Source of the DNA: Sinorhizobium saheli
Lineage (GTDB): Bacteria; Pseudomonadota; Alphaproteobacteria; Rhizobiales; Rhizobiaceae
Length of the DNA stretch: 64,000 bases
Assembly (NCBI RefSeq): GCF_001651875.1
Contig: NZ_LNQB01000071.1
Coordinates: 117,687-181,686, forward strand
Direction of reading: 5' to 3'
The notes beneath the pieces were generated by a model that searched no databases, had not been told where the DNA came from, and saw only the letters and a program-made list of their open reading frames with translations. Each line of letters starts with the position of its first letter. Position 1 is the first letter of the stretch. Shown here in pieces: positions 32,697 through 40,785 of the stretch. A program made the position numbers and the translations under genes.

Positions 32697-33767
32697 TCAG
32701 GCCGTTCCGCCGACCGCGCGGCCGTCCGGCCCGAAAGCCATGAGGTGGCGGGTATCGACGAAGACGTTGAGGGTCGCGTCCGGTTCGATGTCGTGAACGC
32801 CGGGCGCCAGCATCACCCAGCGCGCATCGGCGAAGCCGACGTGAATGAAACTTTCCGACCCGGTGATTTCCGAGATCGCCGTCTTGACCGTGAGCGGATC
32901 GCCGCTGCCGTTCTGCCGGTCGAACGAGATGTGGTGCGGCTGGAAGGCGACCGTGCAAGGACCGTCGGCCACCGAGGCCAGATGCGCGGGAACGGAAAGC
33001 ACCGGCTTACCTTCCAGCGTGAAATGCGGCCCCGCCTTCGTGAGGCCGATCGTGTTGAGCGGCGGATCGGCAAAGGTGCGGGCGGTGACGATATCGACCG
33101 GGCGGCGATAGACGTCGATGGTGCGGCCGAACTGGGTGATGCGGCCCTCGCTCAAGGCGGCGGTATTGCCGCCGAGCAGCAGCGCCTCGGACGGCTCCGT
33201 CGTCGCATAGACGAAGATCGCGCCGGAAGCGGCGAAGATCTTCGGCAATTCCTCGCGCAGTTCCTCGCGCAGCTTGTAGTCGAGATTGGCGAGCGGCTCG
33301 TCGAGCAGCACCAGGTCGGCATTCTTGACGATGGCACGCGCGAGTGCCGTGCGCTGCTGCTGGCCGCCGGAAAGATTGAGCGGCGTGCGGTCGAGATAGG
33401 GCGTGAGCTTCAAGAGCTCGGCGGCCTTGCGCACCTCCCGGTCGATGGTGGCGGCGTCGACGCGCTTGATGCGCATCGGCGAGGCGATGTTCTCATAGAC
33501 CGTCAGGGCCGGGTAGTTGATGAACTGCTGATAGACCATGGCGACAGAGCGGCTCTGCACCGGAAGGCCGGTGACGTCGGCGCCGTCGAAATGGACTGAA
33601 CCGGAGGAGGGCTTGTCGAGACCGGCCATCAGCCGCATCAGCGACGTCTTGCCGGAGAGCGTCGGGCCGAGCAGCACGTTGAGCGACCCCCTCTCCAGCG
33701 CAAGGTTCGTCGGGTGGATGTGCGTCTCGCCCCCGACGACCTTGGATATGTTCTTCATTTCAAGCAT
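32697..33767 (-). CDS. glpS: Glycerol ABC transporter ATP-binding protein GlpS
   Basis: 356-residue ATPase. Walker A LLGPTLSGKTSLMR, signature LNLSGGQQQRTALARAI, Walker B LVLLDEPLANLD. In the switch region FVYATTEPSEAL, Glu stands where the usual switch His (THD) is expected. So each of the two ATPases has one unusual motif. The ATG at 33767 (MLEMKNISKV) with GGAG upstream is preferred over an upstream in-frame start at 33806. Confidence 0.9.
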   Translation of the reverse strand: MLEMKNISKVVGGETHIHPTNLALERGSLNVLLGPTLSGKTSLMRLMAGLDKPSSGSVHFDGADVTGLPVQSRSVAMVYQQFINYPALTVYENIASPMRIKRVDAATIDREVRKAAELLKLTPYLDRTPLNLSGGQQQRTALARAIVKNADLVLLDEPLANLDYKLREELREELPKIFAASGAIFVYATTEPSEALLLGGNTAALSEGRITQFGRTIDVYRRPVDIVTARTFADPPLNTIGLTKAGPHFTLEGKPVLSVPAHLASVADGPCTVAFQPHHISFDRQNGSGDPLTVKTAISEITGSESFIHVGFADARWVMLAPGVHDIEPDATLNVFVDTRHLMAFGPDGRAVGGTA

Positions 33768-33812
33768 TGAATTCTCCACCCAGCCATCCGGCAGTTTTTC
33801 AAGCACGGGACA

Positions 33813-35324
33813 TCAGGCGGCTGCGCTGGCCGCGTCCCGCATGTATTCCTCCAGTTCGGCGATCTCTTTCTGCGAAAGCTTCAGCCCCAGCTTGGTCCGG
33901 CGCCAAAGCACGTCGTCGGCGCTGCGCGCCCATTCCTGCTCGATCAGCCAGTGAACCTCGGCGGCAAAGAGATCCGCTCCGAAGTGCCGCCCAAGATCGG
34001 CTTCGCTGGCGGCGCCCCCGAGAAGCCGTGCGGCCTGCGTGCCGTAGAGACGGACCAGCCGGCGGGCGTGCGGGCCGGCGAGAAAGGGATAGCGCGCCTT
34101 CAGCTTCTCGACCTCGCCGTCATAGGCCGCGGGCGGAAAGTCGCCGCCCGGCAGATGCGAGCCGGCCGTCCATTTCCTGCCCTTGCCGCCGATCGCCTCG
34201 CCGATCTTCTCGAGCGCGGATTCCGCCAGCCGCCGATAGGTCGTGAGCTTGCCGCCGAAGACGTTGAGGAGCGGCGCGCCGCCGTTCTCGACGCGCAGCA
34301 CATAGTCGCGCGTCGCCTCCTGCGCCTTGCTGGCGCCGTCGTCGAAGAGCGGGCGGACGGCGGAATAGGTCCAGACGATATCGTCTTTGGTGACCGGGTC
34401 GCTGAAATATTCGCTCGCCGCCTTGCAGAGATAGTCGATCTCGGTGTCGCTGATGCGAACGCCGGCCGGGTTGCCGGTGAAGTCGCGGTCGGTGGTCCCG
34501 ATCAGGGTGAAGTCGTCCTGGTAAGGTATGGCGAACATGATCCGCCCGTCCGGATTCTGGAAGAAATAGGCGCGAGGATCGTCGAACTTCTTCTTCACGA
34601 CGATGTGGCTGCCCTGCACCAGGCGGACATTGTGGACGTCGTTCTTGCCGAGCGCCTCGGCAAGCACCCGGTCGACCCAGGGGCCGGCGGCATTGACGAG
34701 CATCCGGGCGCTCAGCGTTTCGCGCGCACCCGTCGCCATGTTCTCGGTCTCGATCGCCCAGCGGCCGCCCTCGCGGCGCGCCGAGACGACGCGGGTGCGG
34801 GCCATGATCCGCGCACCGCGGTCGGCGGCGTCGCGGGCGTTCAGGACGACGAGACGGGCGTCGTCCACCCAGCCGTCGGAATATTCGAAGGCCTTGGTGA
34901 AAAGCCGCTTCAGCGGCGCGCCGGCCGGATCGCGCGTCATGTCGAGCGTGCTCGTGGCCGGCAGCAGCTTGCGGCCGCCGATGTGATCGTAAAGGAACAG
35001 GCCGAGGCGGATCAGCCAGGCCGGGCGCAGGCCGCCCTTGTGATAGGGCAGGACGAAGCGCATCGGCCAGATGACGTGCGGCGCCATGGCCCAGAGCACC
35101 TCGCGCTCCATCAGCGCCTCGCGCACGAGGCGGAACTCGTAATGCTCGAGATAGCGCAGGCCGCCATGGATGAGCTTGGTGGAACCGGAGGAGGTGCCGG
35201 AGGCGAAATCGTTCATTTCCGCAAGCGCGACGGAATATCCCCGTCCGGCCGCATCACGCGCGATGCCGCACCCGTTGATGCCGCCGCCGATGACGAAGAC
35301 GTCGAAAATCGCCTGCTCTGACAC
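33813..35324 (-). CDS. glpD: Glycerol-3-phosphate dehydrogenase (FAD-linked)
   Basis: 503-residue aerobic GlpD that oxidises glycerol 3-phosphate to dihydroxyacetone phosphate and passes electrons to quinone at the inner membrane. FAD-binding VIGGGINGCGIARDAAGRG, then SGTSSGSTKLIHGGLRYLEH (the GlpD signature), VNAAGPWVD, and GGKLTTYRRLAESALEKI near the end of the oxidase domain. The GTG at 35324 has GGAGGGGAAGG upstream; a TTG start further upstream is less likely. Heads the transporter operon; no glycerol kinase gene was seen in the window. Confidence 0.95.
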   Translation of the reverse strand: MSEQAIFDVFVIGGGINGCGIARDAAGRGYSVALAEMNDFASGTSSGSTKLIHGGLRYLEHYEFRLVREALMEREVLWAMAPHVIWPMRFVLPYHKGGLRPAWLIRLGLFLYDHIGGRKLLPATSTLDMTRDPAGAPLKRLFTKAFEYSDGWVDDARLVVLNARDAADRGARIMARTRVVSARREGGRWAIETENMATGARETLSARMLVNAAGPWVDRVLAEALGKNDVHNVRLVQGSHIVVKKKFDDPRAYFFQNPDGRIMFAIPYQDDFTLIGTTDRDFTGNPAGVRISDTEIDYLCKAASEYFSDPVTKDDIVWTYSAVRPLFDDGASKAQEATRDYVLRVENGGAPLLNVFGGKLTTYRRLAESALEKIGEAIGGKGRKWTAGSHLPGGDFPPAAYDGEVEKLKARYPFLAGPHARRLVRLYGTQAARLLGGAASEADLGRHFGADLFAAEVHWLIEQEWARSADDVLWRRTKLGLKLSQKEIAELEEYMRDAASAAA

Positions 35325-35369
35325 TGTGCCTTCCCCTCCACATTTCGCAACGCACAATTTTATGCAATC

Positions 35370-35423
35370 GCGAAAGTAAAAGCAGTTAAAGCGAAAACAT
35401 TCCGAATGTCAAACGAATGTTTT
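35370..35423. promoter_or_regulatory. Candidate GlpR operator and promoter region of glpD
   Basis: Between glpD and glpR: two GCGAAA boxes 21 bases apart (35370 and 35391), then a perfect 9-bp inverted repeat AAAACATTC (35394-35402) / GAATGTTTT (35415-35423). GAAA/TTTC-rich boxes fit DeoR-family GlpR binding. The AT-rich stretch may also hold the promoter. Inference from position and motif type. Confidence 0.45.
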
Positions 35424-35453
35424 CCGAATCCGTGGCGCTGCCCGCGTGCCGGA

Positions 35454-36218
35454 TCACGCTTCGGTCTCGATCAGCTTGACGCCCTGGTCGGCGCAGATTT
35501 TCCTGACGTTTTCCACGATGCAGCGGTCGGTGATGAAGGTCTGCACCTGGGAGATGTGACCGATCCTGACCGGTGCCGTGCGCTCGAACTTGGTCGAATC
35601 GGAAACCAGGATGACGTGGCGCGCATTGGCGATGATCGCCTGCGCGACCTTCACCTCGCGATAGTCGAAATCGAGAAGCGCGCCGTCGTGGTCGATGGCC
35701 GAGGCACCGATGACGGCGAAGTCCACCTTGAACTGCCTGATGAAGTCGACCGCCGCTTCGCCGACGATGCCGCCGTCCGAGCCGCGCACGACGCCGCCGG
35801 CGATCACCACCTCGATCGAGGGAAAGACCCGCAAGCGATTGGCAACGTTGATGTTGTTGGTGATCACCATCAGTTCGCTGTGGTCGAGCAGCGCCTCGCC
35901 GACGGCCTCGGTGGTGGTGCCGATATTGATGAACAGCGAGGCGTTGTCCGGGATGATTGCGGCCGCGGCGCGGCCGATCGCCTGCTTTTCCGCCGCGGCG
36001 ATCTGGCGGCGCGACTCGTATCTGACGTTCTCCTTGCCGCTCGGGAAGATCGCGCCGCCATGGATGCGGTTCAGGACGCGCGCGTCGCAGAGATCGTTCA
36101 GGTCCTTGCGGATCGTCTGGGGCGTCACCGAGAAGCGCTGGGCGAGTTCCTCGACGAGGACGCGGCCCTCGCTCTTCGCCAGTTCCAGAATCTCGGCCTG
36201 TCGCCCGCTGAGATACAT
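35454..36218 (-). CDS. glpR: DeoR family regulator (probable glycerol repressor GlpR)
   Basis: 254 residues. N-terminal DeoR helix-turn-helix (RQAEILELAKSEGRVLVEELAQRFSVTPQTIRKDLNDL) and C-terminal sensor domain with NIGTTTEAVGEAL and DFAVIGASAIDHDGALLDFD, the phosphorylated-sugar-binding pocket pattern. Same strand as glpD and directly upstream, so either a separate leading gene or the first gene of the operon. Ligand by analogy: glycerol 3-phosphate. Confidence 0.9.
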   Translation of the reverse strand: MYLSGRQAEILELAKSEGRVLVEELAQRFSVTPQTIRKDLNDLCDARVLNRIHGGAIFPSGKENVRYESRRQIAAAEKQAIGRAAAAIIPDNASLFINIGTTTEAVGEALLDHSELMVITNNINVANRLRVFPSIEVVIAGGVVRGSDGGIVGEAAVDFIRQFKVDFAVIGASAIDHDGALLDFDYREVKVAQAIIANARHVILVSDSTKFERTAPVRIGHISQVQTFITDRCIVENVRKICADQGVKLIETEA

Positions 36219-36231
36219 TCGACGCTCCCTC

Positions 36232-36269
36232 GCTTTTCGTTTTGTTTCATAATAAGCAAAAACGAAAGC
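36232..36269. promoter_or_regulatory. Candidate GlpR autoregulatory site upstream of glpR
   Basis: Imperfect inverted repeat GCTTTTCGTTTTG (36232-36244) / CAAAAACGAAAGC (36257-36269), 14 bases before the glpR ATG. It shares the CGAAA/TTTCG core with the glpD upstream boxes. Suggests autoregulation. Confidence 0.5.
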
Positions 36270-36427
36270 GGCGCAATTTCAGAATCACCTGTTTCCGGCG
36301 CGCTTGGATTTTCGCAGTGGGGCAGCCGTTGCAATCCGCAAGGGGATGCGCCAGCCTGTACCGGCAGGTGGAGGAGAGCGTCCGGAAAGCTGTGTGGCGC
36401 TGTCGTACCCGGTGAGGAAGAGGTAGC

Positions 36428-37198
36428 ATGTATCATCCGGCCTTGTTCAAGGGCATGAACGTGGTGGTCACCGGCGGCGGCCGCGGCATCGGCCTCGAGG
36501 TTGCGCGGCAGTTCCTCGATTGCGGCGCGCGGGTCGCGGTGCATATGGGCCGGTCGATCGCCGCCGACCGCCCGGAAATTCTCGACCTTGCGGTGGCCGA
36601 GGGCAGGGCATTCCTCGCGGCGGCGGATTTCCTCGCCGCCCAAGGCGTCGAGAGCTTCGCCGACGTGGTGCGGAGCCGCTTCGACGGCCTCGACGTGCTC
36701 GTCAACAATGCCGGGACCATGGTCGGCCGGTTTGCGGCGGAAAGCCTCAGCGACGAGGACTATCGCACCGTCGTGCAACTCAACCAGACGTCCGTCGTCG
36801 AGATGACGCGGGCGATGCTGCCGCTCCTGCGCAAGGGCACCCATCCGGCGATCGTCAACACCGTGTCTATTTCGGCCCGCACCGGCGGCAGCGCCGGCTC
36901 GTCCATCTATTCCGCCACCAAGGCCTTTGTCGCCACCTATTCGAAAGCGCTCGCGCGCGAGCTGGCGGCGGACGGCATCCGCGTCAACTGCGTCTCGCCC
37001 GGCACGATCGCCACCGATTTCCACGAGCGCTACTCATCGCGGGAGAAGCTCGAGGCGACGCGCAGGACGATCCCGCTCGGCCGGCTCGGCACGGCGGAGG
37101 ACTGCGCACCGGCCTATCTTTTTCTCGCCGCGCATGCGCTTTCGGGCTACATCACCGGCCAGGTGCTGGAAGTGAATGGGGGGCAGTTGATCTGTTAG
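36428..37198 (+). CDS. SDR family NAD(P)-dependent oxidoreductase
   Basis: 256-residue classical short-chain dehydrogenase. TGGGRGIGLEVARQFL near residue 15, NNAGTMVG, catalytic Ser in VSISART, and YSATK (Tyr-x-x-x-Lys), with the C-terminal GQVLEVNGG. A GAGGAAGAGG ribosome site precedes the ATG. Divergent from glpR; a carbohydrate or polyol substrate is only a guess. The TAG stop belongs to the first bases of the adjacent interspersed element. Confidence 0.9.
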   Translation: MYHPALFKGMNVVVTGGGRGIGLEVARQFLDCGARVAVHMGRSIAADRPEILDLAVAEGRAFLAAADFLAAQGVESFADVVRSRFDGLDVLVNNAGTMVGRFAAESLSDEDYRTVVQLNQTSVVEMTRAMLPLLRKGTHPAIVNTVSISARTGGSAGSSIYSATKAFVATYSKALARELAADGIRVNCVSPGTIATDFHERYSSREKLEATRRTIPLGRLGTAEDCAPAYLFLAAHALSGYITGQVLEVNGGQLIC

Positions 37199-37315
37199 GG
37201 CATTTTGCAGTCCGGTGGAATCACCTGACGCATGCACGAATGCGGCAAAAACAGGCAGATGCAAAAACAGACAGATAGAGCGGTGGCGCGAAGGCATGTG
37301 AGCGCATCCCGCTCC
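37196..37315 (+). repeat. ~100-bp interspersed element, copy 2 (with internal duplication)
   Basis: Same family as 27472. It begins TAGGGCATTTTGCAG at the SDR stop codon and ends CATCCCGCTCC. It is longer than the others because the CAAAAACAGGCAGATG stretch is duplicated (37249-37264 and 37263-37277 approximately). The family's first three bases supply the SDR's stop codon. Confidence 0.75.
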
Positions 37316-37378
37316 AGGTTCACGGAAGTGTTCTCGCCCCTCGTCCGTCTGCCGGTTTTCACCGCTCGCGAGGAGAAG

Positions 37379-37456
37379 GGAGATGCCGCGCCGTCCCAGT
37401 CCCATCTCCGCCTGCGGGAGAGGCTGCGGCGCTTCGCCCGGGGGGAGAGGTGAGGG
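37379..37456. repeat. Degenerate RIME-like repeat
   Basis: GGGAGATG...CCCATCTCC, TCCGCCTGCGGGAGAGGCTGCGGCGCTTCGCC and GGTGAGGGGCAAAT parts resemble the RIME-like units, but with gaps. It lies directly before the LysR gene. Confidence 0.55.
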
Positions 37457-37475
37457 GCAAATTTAAAGGCCGAGC

Positions 37476-38372
37476 ATGATCGACAAGCTGGAATTCTTTC
37501 TCGCCCTCGCCCGCGAACGGCATTTCGGCCGGGCGGCGGAGGAGTGCGGCGTGACGCAGCCGACGCTTTCGGCGGCGATCCGGCAGCTCGAGGACCAACT
37601 CGGCGTCATGCTGGTCAACCGCGGGTCGCGCTTTCAGGGCCTGACGCCCGAGGGCCAGCGGGTGCTCGAATGGGCGCGGCGGATCGTCGGCGACACGCGC
37701 ACCATGCGCGAGGAGATGCGCGCGGCGCGCAAGGGCCTGTCGGGCCACATCCGGCTTGCGGCGATTCCGACGACGCTGGCCATGGTGCCGATGATCACCG
37801 CTCCCTTCCAGGAGAAGCACCCGGACGTCACCTTCTCGGTGCTTTCGACCACGTCGCTGCAGATCCTGGCGCTCCTGGAAAACCTCGAGATCGACGCGGG
37901 CCTCACCTATCTCGAGAACGAACCGCTCGGCCGCGTCACCAGCGTGCCGCTGCAGATCGAGCAATATCATCTGGTTACGGCCGCCGGCACGCCGCTGTCG
38001 GATCGCGAAAGCGTGACGTGGAAGGAGGTGAGCGGCATTCGGCTTTGTCTATTGACTGCGGACATGCAGAACCGCCGTATCATCAACCAGCACTTCGCCG
38101 AGGCCGGCGCGGTCGCGAGCCCGACGCTCGAATCGAACTCGATGATCGTGCTCTTCTCTCATGTCCGCACGGGCCGATGGGCGAGCATCATGCCCTATAA
38201 CGTCGCGAAATCATTCGGGTTTCACGAAGACATCCGGATGATTCCGATCGTCGATCCGGACGTTCACCACACCGTCGGACTGGTCGCCACCTACCGTGAG
38301 CCCTTCACGCCGCTGGTCTCGGCCCTTCTCCATGAGGCGCGCATTCTCGGCGAACGCAACAGAGTTCAATAG
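37476..38372 (+). CDS. LysR family regulator (probable regulator of the fds operon)
   Basis: 298 residues. N-terminal winged helix (MIDKLEFFLALARERHFGRAAEECGVTQPTLSAAIRQLEDQLG), then a periplasmic-binding-type effector domain (GHIRLAAIPTT to the end). It lies 179 bases upstream of fdsG on the same strand; fds operons in other bacteria often have an adjacent LysR regulator (FdsR in Cupriavidus). Formate or molybdate as effector is inference. It starts with ATG at 37476. Confidence 0.88.
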   Translation: MIDKLEFFLALARERHFGRAAEECGVTQPTLSAAIRQLEDQLGVMLVNRGSRFQGLTPEGQRVLEWARRIVGDTRTMREEMRAARKGLSGHIRLAAIPTTLAMVPMITAPFQEKHPDVTFSVLSTTSLQILALLENLEIDAGLTYLENEPLGRVTSVPLQIEQYHLVTAAGTPLSDRESVTWKEVSGIRLCLLTADMQNRRIINQHFAEAGAVASPTLESNSMIVLFSHVRTGRWASIMPYNVAKSFGFHEDIRMIPIVDPDVHHTVGLVATYREPFTPLVSALLHEARILGERNRVQ

Positions 38373-38551
38373 AAATTTTCTATCGATCGACGGAACAGCA
38401 TTATTGACCCTTCGGAGCATAAGCGCGAAGCTTGTCCGGTGGCAAAGGCCGACGAGGCTCCGATCTTTGCCAAGTGTTTGAAATGGCGGCGCGGCGACGG
38501 TCGGGAGGCACCTGGCAGCGCGGCGCGCCGCGAGCCGGGAGGGCTCTTGGC

Positions 38552-39031
38552 GTGAATATTCATCTGCCGCGCGCAGACGTGACCGAGCGCACGCTAGCGA
38601 TCGTCGGCGAACTCAAGGAACTGGAAGGCCCGCTTCTTCCCATTCTGCACGAGATCCAGGACGAATTCGGCTATGTGCCAGAGGAAAGCCTGCCGCTGAT
38701 CGCCCGCGAGCTCAATCTGTCACGCGCCGAGGTCTATGGCGTCGTCACCTTCTATCATGACTTCCGCGAGCATCCGGCCGGGCGCCATGTGCTGAAGCTC
38801 TGTCGTGCCGAGGCCTGCCAGTCGATGGGCGGCGACCGCCTGGCCGAACGCGCCAAGGCGCTGCTCGGCATCGATTTCCACGAGACGACGCCGGATGGCG
38901 CCGTGACGCTCGAACCGGTCTATTGTCTCGGGCTCTGTTCCTGCTCGCCCTCCGCCATGCTCGACGGCGAGGTGCATGCGCGGCTCGACGAGGCGGAACT
39001 CGAGGCACTGGTCGCGGAGGCACGCCGATGA
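38552..39031 (+). CDS. fdsG: NAD-dependent formate dehydrogenase gamma subunit
   Basis: 159-residue NuoE-like [2Fe-2S] subunit. The four Cys ligands are in LKLCRAEACQ and VYCLGLCSCSP (Cys-x4-Cys and Cys-x3-Cys). Starts with GTG at 38552 after GGGAGGGC; a longer in-frame extension upstream is non-conserved. Overlaps fdsB by ATGA. Passes electrons between FdsA and FdsB. Confidence 0.92.
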   Translation: MNIHLPRADVTERTLAIVGELKELEGPLLPILHEIQDEFGYVPEESLPLIARELNLSRAEVYGVVTFYHDFREHPAGRHVLKLCRAEACQSMGGDRLAERAKALLGIDFHETTPDGAVTLEPVYCLGLCSCSPSAMLDGEVHARLDEAELEALVAEARR

Positions 39032-40584
39032 CGGTGAAGATCTATATTCCGCGCGATGCCGCGGCCGTTGCGCTCGGCGCCGAAAAAGTGGCGACGGCGA
39101 TGGCGGAGGCGATCGCCGCGCGCGGTCTCGACGCGACGATCGTCCGCAATGGGTCGCGCGGCATGCACTGGCTGGAGCCGCTCGTCGAGGTCGAAACGGC
39201 CGAGGGCCGTGTCGCCTACGGTCCGGTCAAGGCGCGCGACGTCGCCGCTTTGTTGGATGCGGGGCTTCTGACAGGCGGCGCTCACCCGCTCTGTCTCGGG
39301 AAGACGGAGGACATCCCCTTCCTCAAGCGGCAGACGCGGCTGACCTTCGCCCGCTGCGGCATCACCGATCCCCTGTCGCTCGACGACTATCGCGCCCATG
39401 GCGGCCTGCGTGGCCTTGAAAAGGCGGTTGCGATGCAGCCAGCAGCGATCGTCGCCGAGGTCACGGAAAGCGGCCTGCGCGGCCGCGGCGGTGCGGGCTT
39501 TCCGACCGGCATCAAATGGAAGACCGTGCTCGAAGCGCAAGGGGAGCGCAAGTACATCGTCTGCAACGCGGACGAGGGCGACAGCGGCACCTTCGCCGAC
39601 CGGATGATCATGGAGGGCGACCCCTTCGTGCTGATCGAGGGCATGGCGATCGCCGGCATCGCCACCGGCGCGACAAAGGGCTACGTCTACACGCGCTCGG
39701 AATATCCGCATGCGATCGCGGTGATGACCGCGGCGATCGGGATCGCCCGGGCGGCGGGCGTGCTCGGCTCCTCGGTGCTCGGTTCCGCCCATGCCTTCGA
39801 CATGGAAGTCAGAACCGGCGCCGGCGCCTATGTCTGCGGCGAGGAGACGTCGCTCTTGAACAGCCTCGAAGGCAAGCGCGGGCTCGTGCGCGCCAAGCCG
39901 CCGCTGCCGGCGCACAAGGGCCTGTTCGACTGCCCGACGGTCATCAACAACGTCATCTCGCTCGCCTCGGTGCCGGTGATCCTAGACAAGGGCGCCGCCT
40001 ATTATCGCGACTTCGGCATGGGACGCTCGCGCGGCACGATCCCGATCCAGATCGCCGGCAACGTCAAGCATGGCGGCCTGTTCGAGATCGGCTTCGGCCT
40101 GACCCTCGGCGAGCTCGTCGACGAGATCGGCGGCGGCACGGCAAGCGGCCGGCCGGTGAAGGCGGTGCAGGTCGGCGGCCCGCTCGGCGCCTATTTCCCG
40201 CGGGCGCTGTTCGACACGCCGTTCGACTACGAGGCCTTCGCGGCGAAGGACGGGCTCATCGGCCATGCCGGCATCGTCGTCTTCGACGACACGGCCGACA
40301 TGCTGAAGCAGGCCCGTTTCGCCATGGAGTTCTGCGCCGTCGAAAGCTGCGGCAAGTGCACGCCCTGCCGCATCGGCTCGACCCGCGGCGTCGAGGTCGC
40401 GGACAAGATCGCCGCCGGCATCGAGCCGGAGAAGAACCGCGAGCTGCTCGCCGATCTCTGCAACACGATGAAGTTCGGCTCGCTCTGCGCGCTCGGCGGC
40501 TTCACGCCCTATCCGGTGATGAGCGCAATGACGCATTTCCCGGAGGATTTCGAGCCGGCACCAAGGGTGGAGGCTGCGGAATGA
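39028..40584 (+). CDS. fdsB: NAD-dependent formate dehydrogenase beta subunit
   Basis: 518-residue NuoF-like diaphorase subunit. An N-terminal thioredoxin-like part precedes the FMN/NAD-binding GLRGRGGAGFPTGIKW, with YIVCNADEGDSGTF, and the 4Fe-4S site ESCGKCTPCRIG near the C-terminus. It delivers formate-derived electrons to NAD+. Its stop overlaps the start of a 67-codon frame that spans the gap to fdsA. Confidence 0.95.
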   Translation: MTVKIYIPRDAAAVALGAEKVATAMAEAIAARGLDATIVRNGSRGMHWLEPLVEVETAEGRVAYGPVKARDVAALLDAGLLTGGAHPLCLGKTEDIPFLKRQTRLTFARCGITDPLSLDDYRAHGGLRGLEKAVAMQPAAIVAEVTESGLRGRGGAGFPTGIKWKTVLEAQGERKYIVCNADEGDSGTFADRMIMEGDPFVLIEGMAIAGIATGATKGYVYTRSEYPHAIAVMTAAIGIARAAGVLGSSVLGSAHAFDMEVRTGAGAYVCGEETSLLNSLEGKRGLVRAKPPLPAHKGLFDCPTVINNVISLASVPVILDKGAAYYRDFGMGRSRGTIPIQIAGNVKHGGLFEIGFGLTLGELVDEIGGGTASGRPVKAVQVGGPLGAYFPRALFDTPFDYEAFAAKDGLIGHAGIVVFDDTADMLKQARFAMEFCAVESCGKCTPCRIGSTRGVEVADKIAAGIEPEKNRELLADLCNTMKFGSLCALGGFTPYPVMSAMTHFPEDFEPAPRVEAAE

Positions 40585-40784
40585 TGGCGATGTTGGCACT
40601 CGAAGTTTTGCCCCTCACCCTAACCCTCTCCCCGCAGGCGGGGAGAGGGGACTGGGACGGCGCGGCATATCCCTTCTCCCCGCGAGCGGGGAGAAGGTGG
40701 CGGCAGCCGGATGAGGGGCGGATGCCGGCATCGACGGTGGCGGCCATGTCCGCCAACCTGAACACAATTTCCCAGGAGGCCTGA
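40581..40784 (+). CDS. 67-codon frame bridging fdsB and fdsA, mostly repeat-derived
   Basis: Starts with an ATG overlapping the fdsB stop (ATGA) and ends 1 base before the fdsA ATG (TGA A ATG). The middle part is the RIME-like repeat at 40611-40718, translated as repeat-encoded peptide. No known domain. It may serve to keep ribosomes moving through the gap rather than to make a useful protein. The ribosome site for fdsA (AGGAGG) lies in its last codons. Uncertain as a gene. Confidence 0.35.
   Translation: MMAMLALEVLPLTLTLSPQAGRGDWDGAAYPFSPRAGRRWRQPDEGRMPASTVAAMSANLNTISQEA
40611..40718. repeat. RIME-like repeat pair inside the fds operon
   Basis: Two adjacent palindromic units, CTCTCCCCGCAGGCGGGGAGAGG and CTTCTCCCCGCGAGCGGGGAGAAG followed by CCGGATGAGGGGCGG. 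They separate fdsB from fdsA, although the other fds genes are tightly packed. Confidence 0.8.
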
Positions 40785-40785
40785 A

